The notes under the pieces are model-generated. The model did no database searches. It was given only the letters and a program-made list of their open reading frames with translations, and was not told the origin of the DNA. A stretch of 11,658 nucleotides of DNA. Origin: Alphaproteobacteria bacterium. GTDB taxonomy: Bacteria > Pseudomonadota > Alphaproteobacteria > Rhizobiales > Aestuariivirgaceae. This document shows positions 7,260-11,658 of this stretch, piece after piece; the first letter of the stretch is position 1; the number at the start of each line of letters is the position of its first letter. The stretch spans positions 1-11,658 of the forward strand of contig JAPLOT010000342.1 of assembly GCA_026400595.1 (NCBI GenBank), read 5' to 3'. Made by a program: the position numbers and the translations under genes.

Positions 7260-8648
7260 ATGTTCCTTTCGGTTTTCGAGCTCTTCAAGATCGGCATCGG
7301 ACCTTCCAGTTCGCACACCGTGGGTCCCATGGTGGCGGCGCGCCGGTTTCTGGCACTGGCCGCGGCCGCGTCGCTGCCCGACACGGGCCGCCTCAGCGTC
7401 AGCCTGCATGGCTCGCTCGCCTTCACCGGCAAGGGCCACGGTACCGATCGCGCCGTCGTCCTCGGCCTTGCCGGCGAAGCGCCCGACAGGATCGATCCCG
7501 ACCGGGTGGATGCCGTGCTTGCCGCCATGGCGGCGGCCCGCCGCATCAGCCTGTCCAATGGTCAGACGCTGGGTTTCGATCCCGCCCGCGATGTCATCTT
7601 CGACTTCGGCCCAGCCTTGCCCGGCCATTCCAACGGCATGTCCTTCCGCATCCTCGATGACGACAACAACACGCTGCTGGCCGAAACCTACTACTCCATC
7701 GGCGGCGGTTTCGTGCAGACCGAAGCCGAGCGCGCCGCTGCGGTGGCCGAAGGCAAGCAGGCGCGGCCGTCGCTTGACGTGCCCTATCCTTTCCGCAACG
7801 CTGCGGAGATGCTGCACATGGGGAAGGTCGCCGGCCTCACCATCGCCCAGATGAAGCGCGCCAACGAAACCCGCCATATGAGCGATGCCGAGCTCGACGC
7901 CGGCCTCGATCGCATCTGGAACGCCATGAACGCCTGCATGTCGCGCGGCCTTTCGCTCAGCGGAACGCTTCCGGGCGGCTTGAAGATCAAGCGCCGCGCC
8001 GCCGAGATCTTCGCCAAGCTCAAGGACGAGCAGGGCGGGAACTCCATCCAGCCGCATCGCGTGATGGATTTCCTCTCCGTCTATGCCATGGCCGTCAACG
8101 AAGAGAATGCGGCGGGGGGCAAGGTGGTGACCGCGCCCACCAATGGGGCTGCGGGCGTGATGCCGGCCACCATCCGCTACTATCTCGATCACTGCATCGG
8201 CGCCGATCCTGCCGGGATCCGCATCTTCCTGCTGGCGGCTTCGGCCGTCGGCGGCATCATCAAGCACAATGCCTCGATCTCGGGCGCCGAGGTCGGCTGC
8301 CAGGGCGAAGTGGGCTCGGCCTCGGCCATGGCGGCGGCGGGCCTCTGCGCCGCGCTCGGCGGCAGCAACGAGCAGGTGGAGAACGCGGCCGAGATTGCGC
8401 TCGAACATCACCTCGGCATGACCTGCGATCCGGTGGGCGGGCTGGTGCAGGTGCCCTGCATCGAGCGCAATGCCTTCGGCGCGGTGAAGGCCGTCACCGC
8501 CGCGTCTCTGGCGCTGCGTGGTGACGGCACGCATTTCGTGCCGCTTGACAGCTGCGTCGAGACCATGCGCCAGACCGGCATCGACATGAGCGAGCGCTAC
8601 AAGGAAACCTCCACCGGCGGCCTCGCCGTGAACGTGGTCGAGTGCTAG
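7260..8648 (+). CDS. sdaA: L-serine ammonia-lyase (L-serine dehydratase), single-chain iron-sulfur type
   Basis: This 462-residue cytoplasmic enzyme converts L-serine to pyruvate and ammonia using a [4Fe-4S] cluster. The ATG at 7260 gives the canonical opening MFLSVFELFKIGIGPSSSHT; an in-frame GTG at 7224 would add 12 atypical residues and is rejected. The cluster cysteines are C347 (in EVGCQGE), C389 (in MTCDPVGG) and C400 (in VPCIERN). Their spacing of 42 and 11 equals that known for single-chain SdaA enzymes. The SSSHT loop is at 16-20 and the glycine-rich TAPTNGAAGVMPAT block is intact. The length is normal for the fused beta-alpha type. It is followed four bases later by an acyl-CoA dehydrogenase gene, probably co-transcribed. 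I see no nearby regulator. Very sure. Confidence 0.96.
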   Translation: MFLSVFELFKIGIGPSSSHTVGPMVAARRFLALAAAASLPDTGRLSVSLHGSLAFTGKGHGTDRAVVLGLAGEAPDRIDPDRVDAVLAAMAAARRISLSNGQTLGFDPARDVIFDFGPALPGHSNGMSFRILDDDNNTLLAETYYSIGGGFVQTEAERAAAVAEGKQARPSLDVPYPFRNAAEMLHMGKVAGLTIAQMKRANETRHMSDAELDAGLDRIWNAMNACMSRGLSLSGTLPGGLKIKRRAAEIFAKLKDEQGGNSIQPHRVMDFLSVYAMAVNEENAAGGKVVTAPTNGAAGVMPATIRYYLDHCIGADPAGIRIFLLAASAVGGIIKHNASISGAEVGCQGEVGSASAMAAAGLCAALGGSNEQVENAAEIALEHHLGMTCDPVGGLVQVPCIERNAFGAVKAVTAASLALRGDGTHFVPLDSCVETMRQTGIDMSERYKETSTGGLAVNVVEC

Positions 8649-8652
8649 GTCC

Positions 8653-10404
8653 ATGCCCGTCTATGCCGCGCCGCTGCGCGAACATCTCTTCTGCCTCTAC
8701 GACCTTCTCGGATTCGACGCGCATTGCGCTCTGCCCGGCTTCGGCGACATGTCGCGCGATGTGGTCGAGGCCGTGCTGGAGCAATCATCGCGGTTCGCCA
8801 CGCAAACCCTGCTCCCGCTGAATCGACCGGCCGACGAACAGGGCTGCCGGATGGCGGAGGGCGTCGTGACCACGCCCGAGGGATTCAAGTCTGCATATCG
8901 GGAACTTGTGGAGGGCGGTTGGCCGGCACTCACCTGCGCGGCCGCGCACGGCGGCCAGGGCTTTCCCCACATGATCAACATCCTCTTCGAGGAAATGATG
9001 AATGCGGCCTGCCTGTCCTTCGGGCTCTTTCCCGGCCTTGGCCGTGGTGCCTATGTCGCCATTGCGCGCCACGGCAGCCCTGAACAGGTGGCGCTCTATG
9101 CGCCAAGACTCGCGAGCGGCGTCTGGGCCGGTTCCATGTGCCTGACCGAGGCACAGGCCGGCACCGATCTTGGCCTGCTGCGGACGCAGGCCGTGCCGCA
9201 GCGCGACGGCAGCTATGCCATCACCGGAACCAAGACCTTCATCTCCTGCGGCGAGCACGACCTCACGGCCAACATCGTGTATCTCGTGCTGGCAAGACTC
9301 CCCGGCGCGCCCGTCGGCACAAGGGGCATCAGCCTGTTCCTCGTACCCAAGTTCATTCCGGATTCGCTCGGCAATCCCGGCCCGCGCAACGGCGTGTCCT
9401 GTGGCGCCATCGAGCGCAAGATGGGGCTCCACGGATCGCCCACCTGCGTGATGAACTTCGATTCCGCCACCGGATGGCTGATAGGGGAGGCACACAAGGG
9501 CCTGGCCGCCATGTTCTCCATGATGAACGCCGAGCGCATCGCGGTGGGCATACAGGGACTGGCGATTGCGGAGGCCTCCTACCAGAATGCGCTGACCTAT
9601 GCCCATGTGCGCCACCAGGGCCGGGCCCCGCGTTCGGAGGCGGTCGCTGATCCCATCATCCGCCATCCCGACGTGCGCCGCATGCTGATGACCCAGCGTG
9701 TGCTCGTCGAAGGCGGCCGCGCCCTTGCGCTCTGGACGGCCCAGGCGCTGGACGTGTCGGAGCGGCATGCCGACCCGCAAGTCCGTCAGCAGGCTGATGA
9801 ATTCACTGCGCTCATGACCCCAGTGGTCAAGGCATTCCTCACGGATATCGGCAGCGAATGCGCAAGTCTTGGCGTGCAGGTCTGGGGCGGTCACGGCTAC
9901 ATGCGCGACAATGGCATGGAACAATTCGTCCGCGATGTCCGGGTGACGCAGATATACGAAGGCACCAATGGCGTTCAGGCGCTGGACTTTCTCGGCCGAA
10001 AGGTGCTGCAGCTGGGATTGCTCGACCGCTTTACGGTACCGGCCGCTGCCGAACTTGCCGTGGCTTCGAGGGACGACAGGCTGCGGCATCTCGCCGGCCC
10101 GGCGCTCTCCGCGATCGACCTGCTGAAGGAGTCAACCAGCCTGCTGCGTGTCCGCGTGTCGGATCCGGCCGAAGTGGGTTCCGCGGCCTCCGAATACTTG
10201 CGGCTTTTCGCCTTGACCGCGCTTGGTTATCTCTGGACCCGCATGGCAAGCATTGCCATGGCCGCTGGCGATGACGCCTTCACGTCCGCCAAGCTAGCTG
10301 GTGCCGAGTTCTACATCACCCGCATCCTGCCACAGACCGCAGCGCTTCACGCGGCCATTGCAGCGGGTGCCGGTCCGGTCATGAATCCTGCAGCCCTGCA
10401 TTGA
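8653..10404 (+). CDS. Acyl-CoA dehydrogenase, long form (DmdC/AcdA-like with extra C-terminal domain)
   Basis: This 583-residue FAD enzyme would oxidise an acyl-CoA to the 2,3-enoyl-CoA and pass electrons to electron-transfer flavoprotein. It is longer than typical 380-400 residue members and fits the subgroup that has a short N-terminal extension and a C-terminal extra domain (about 465-583); 3-methylmercaptopropionyl-CoA dehydrogenase DmdC belongs there. Visible motifs are MCLTEAQAGTDLGLLRT (162-178, FAD/substrate region), ITGTKTFISCGEHD, and DVRVTQIYEGTNGVQALD with the likely catalytic base E436. The ATG at 8653 follows the sdaA stop by four bases, without a clear Shine-Dalgarno, so it may rely on coupling. 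The substrate is unknown, and no dmdB, dmdD or other beta-oxidation gene is in view to support the methylthiopropionate route. The family is certain. Confidence 0.92.
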   Translation: MPVYAAPLREHLFCLYDLLGFDAHCALPGFGDMSRDVVEAVLEQSSRFATQTLLPLNRPADEQGCRMAEGVVTTPEGFKSAYRELVEGGWPALTCAAAHGGQGFPHMINILFEEMMNAACLSFGLFPGLGRGAYVAIARHGSPEQVALYAPRLASGVWAGSMCLTEAQAGTDLGLLRTQAVPQRDGSYAITGTKTFISCGEHDLTANIVYLVLARLPGAPVGTRGISLFLVPKFIPDSLGNPGPRNGVSCGAIERKMGLHGSPTCVMNFDSATGWLIGEAHKGLAAMFSMMNAERIAVGIQGLAIAEASYQNALTYAHVRHQGRAPRSEAVADPIIRHPDVRRMLMTQRVLVEGGRALALWTAQALDVSERHADPQVRQQADEFTALMTPVVKAFLTDIGSECASLGVQVWGGHGYMRDNGMEQFVRDVRVTQIYEGTNGVQALDFLGRKVLQLGLLDRFTVPAAAELAVASRDDRLRHLAGPALSAIDLLKESTSLLRVRVSDPAEVGSAASEYLRLFALTALGYLWTRMASIAMAAGDDAFTSAKLAGAEFYITRILPQTAALHAAIAAGAGPVMNPAALH

Positions 10405-10416
10405 GCTGAAGCTGCA

Positions 10417-10444
10417 AGAGCCGGCTGCGCTGGCAGCCGGCTCT
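10417..10444. terminator. Hairpin between acyl-CoA dehydrogenase gene and convergent small gene
   Basis: A perfect 12-bp stem, AGAGCCGGCTGC (10417-10428) with GCAGCCGGCTCT (10433-10444), has a four-base GCTG loop. It starts 12 bases after the dehydrogenase stop and ends 21 bases before the stop of the minus-strand small gene. The + side is followed by only a loose T-rich stretch (GTGTTTCTGGTTT), and the - side has no T tract. It may therefore serve both genes weakly, or mainly stabilise 3' ends. Confidence 0.6.
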
Positions 10445-10465
10445 CGGGTGTTTCTGGTTTGTGGC

Positions 10466-10714
10466 TTACGAACGGCCGCCCCAGTTGAAGCGGTAGGGAT
10501 CGATGTTCTTGCCGGCGGCAGGCATGGCCGGGCCGCTGGCAGCGCTCTCGACCATGAAGCCCTCGGTCTGCAGATCCATCGTGCCCGAGGGTTCGGACAC
10601 CTGCTCGTTGGCGAAACCGAAGCGGCTCTCGTTCGGCGTGCGGTCACGCCACGAGGCATAGGAGGCAGACGACAGGGTGGTCAGGACGGCGAGGCTCAGG
10701 ACGATGGTCTTCAT
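10466..10714 (-). CDS. Small secreted/periplasmic protein of unknown function
   Basis: This 82-residue protein starts at 10714, fixed by an AAGAAGGAG Shine-Dalgarno (10721-10729 read on the minus strand) seven bases upstream; the frame is open further upstream but without such a site. Residues 1-20 form a Sec signal peptide (MK, hydrophobic core, ASYA before the likely cut at 20/21). The mature part of about 62 residues is polar, without cysteines, and rich in S, G, E and P. It begins SWRDRTPNESRFGF and ends in DPYRFNWGGRS, an aromatic and glycine tail. I do not recognise the family. It stands alone, between a hairpin and the upstream intergenic region, so it is probably a single-gene unit. 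Confidence 0.75.
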   Translation of the reverse strand: MKTIVLSLAVLTTLSSASYASWRDRTPNESRFGFANEQVSEPSGTMDLQTEGFMVESAASGPAMPAAGKNIDPYRFNWGGRS

Positions 10715-10977
10715 GGCGAACTCCTTCTTGGTTTGAGATTTCGGGTATCTCTTTCGGTTGGCGGATGCCGCGTCCGATGTCACCAAGATAGCCCTCCACG
10801 CACCAGAATCGAATCAACCTCATTCACGGTCTGACCAGAAGAAAACATATATAAAACAATAGATTAAAGCCGGATTTGTGGTGCGGTTTCAAACATGGTT
10901 CAAGCCGTCAGACAGTTTCGCAAAGGCCCGTGAGCGCAGTGATCCGCCACGGGATTTCCACAGTTGGGAGACGTGTC
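10715..10977 (-). promoter_or_regulatory. Intergenic upstream region of the small secreted gene
   Basis: These 263 bases hold no convincing gene. They contain the Shine-Dalgarno of the small gene, a weak dyad GAGAT-N7-ATCTC (10735-10751) just upstream of it, and an AT-rich stretch at 10838-10868 with TATATA and TTTAA runs that stands out in this GC-rich sequence. The AT-rich stretch is the best place for the promoter of the small gene, giving a leader of roughly 120 bases, but no clean -35/-10 pair with 16-18 spacing was found. Next to the repressor stop is a short palindrome with no T tract. Confidence 0.4.
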
Positions 10978-11658
10978 TCAGCGCGCAGCGGGCGGGGCGC
11001 AGGATTGACGGACGACAAGTTCCGGCGCGAAATCCGTGTGTCGCGGCGGGGCATCGTCCCCGGCCAGGCGCTCGGTCAGGCAGGTCAGTGCCGCCGAAGC
11101 CATCCGGGCAATCGGCTGGCGCACCACGGTCAGTCCGGGATGGAAGGCCGCGGCCCAGGGAAAATCGTCGATGCTGGCCACCGACATGTCCTGCGGCACG
11201 CGCAGGCCGGCTTCCGCCAGCGCCTGCATGGTGCCGATCAGCATCAGGTTGTTGGCCACGAAGATGGCGCTTGGCCAGGGCTTTCGCGCCAGCAGGTCGC
11301 GGCAGGCGCGGTAGGCCTCCTCGATGCGGAAGTCGCCCCGGCAGATGAAGCGGGGATCGACGGAAAGGCCCTTGGCCGCCATGGCCTGGAGAAAGCCTTC
11401 GAGGCGCCGCTGGCTCACCGTCTGCGTGGCAAAGCCCGCGACGGTCGCCACCTGCCGGTGGCCGAAGGACAGGATGTGCTGAGTCGCCATGTCCGCCGCG
11501 AGCGTGTTGTCCATCGTCACCGTGTCGAAAGGCAGTTCGGCCGCAGCATTATCCACCGCCACCAACTTCATGTGTCCAAGATTCAGTCCCTGCGGCGCGT
11601 AATCGCCCGAACTGCCTGCCGGACAAATGATGGTGCCTGCCGCCTGATGCGATCGCAT
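10978..11658 (-). CDS. LacI-family transcriptional regulator, effector-binding part (5' truncated)
   Basis: 226 residues are visible, from the right edge to a TGA at 10980-10978; the codons at the very edge happen to read ATG but the gene surely continues outside. The sequence follows the LacI/GalR periplasmic-binding-like domain: VTMDNTLAADMATQHILSFG then HRQVATVAGF, an SQRRLEGFLQAM block, SAIFVANNLMLIGTMQALAE with GLRVPQDMSVASIDDFPWA, and a PGLTVVRQPIARMASAALT block. Such regulators bind a sugar or related small effector and control operators usually next to their own gene. The DNA-binding helix-turn-helix is not in the window. Targets are more likely beyond the right edge than the genes here. 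The family call is firm; the effector is unknown. Confidence 0.9.
   Translation of the reverse strand: MRSHQAAGTIICPAGSSGDYAPQGLNLGHMKLVAVDNAAAELPFDTVTMDNTLAADMATQHILSFGHRQVATVAGFATQTVSQRRLEGFLQAMAAKGLSVDPRFICRGDFRIEEAYRACRDLLARKPWPSAIFVANNLMLIGTMQALAEAGLRVPQDMSVASIDDFPWAAAFHPGLTVVRQPIARMASAALTCLTERLAGDDAPPRHTDFAPELVVRQSCAPPAAR

Noticed and set aside
7158..8654. Antisense open frame of 498 codons opposite sdaA
   Set aside because: It mirrors the sdaA frame. sdaA has all catalytic motifs; the antisense translation has none.
10735..10751. Dyad GAGAT-N7-ATCTC in the leader of the small secreted gene
   Set aside because: A five-base stem with a seven-base loop that leaves the Shine-Dalgarno free; too weak to call a regulator site or riboswitch.
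10968..10979. Palindrome GAGAC-GT-GTCTC at the end of the LacI-type gene
   Set aside because: The arms are only five bases with a two-base loop and no T tract follows on either strand, so it is not supported as a terminator. It also overlaps the stop codon.

Overview
The window looks like ordinary chromosome from a GC-rich alphaproteobacterium, most likely of the Hyphomicrobiales (Rhizobiales) type. This rests on codon use, the protein families and the gene style, and was not tested by any search. No mobile element, CRISPR array, rRNA or tRNA gene is visible. The window is densely coding, and both outermost genes are cut by its edges.

Left part (1-1790, + strand): the 3' part of an alkaline-phosphatase-superfamily membrane enzyme (sulfatase / phosphoethanolamine-transferase type) overlaps a phosphatidylserine-synthase-like CDP-alcohol phosphatidyltransferase by an ATGA junction. 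Together they look like a lipid or envelope head-group module.

Centre (1842-6237, + strand): a four-gene ABC importer operon encodes a Tat-exported PotD-like binding protein, an ATPase and two permeases. Generic annotation would call it spermidine/putrescine transport. However, the leader of its first gene holds a good match to a PhoB operator (CTGTCAC-N4-CCGTCAT), and the gene order is that of phnSTUV-type 2-aminoethylphosphonate transporters. My main hypothesis is therefore phosphate-starvation-controlled uptake of a phosphorus-containing amine, next to head-group enzymes. A perfect 10-bp hairpin with a TTCG loop and T tract lies between the binding-protein gene and the rest of the operon, and probably sets binding-protein excess.

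Right-centre (6234-10404): a minus-strand EamA/DMT transporter converges on the ABC operon so tightly that the two stop codons share one CTAG. Divergent from it is sdaA (L-serine dehydratase with all three cluster cysteines), followed 4 bases later by a long DmdC-like acyl-CoA dehydrogenase and a 12-bp hairpin.

Right end (10466-11658, - strand): a small secreted protein of unknown function has an AT-rich upstream region. Beyond it lies the effector-binding part of a LacI-family repressor whose DNA-binding end is outside the window.
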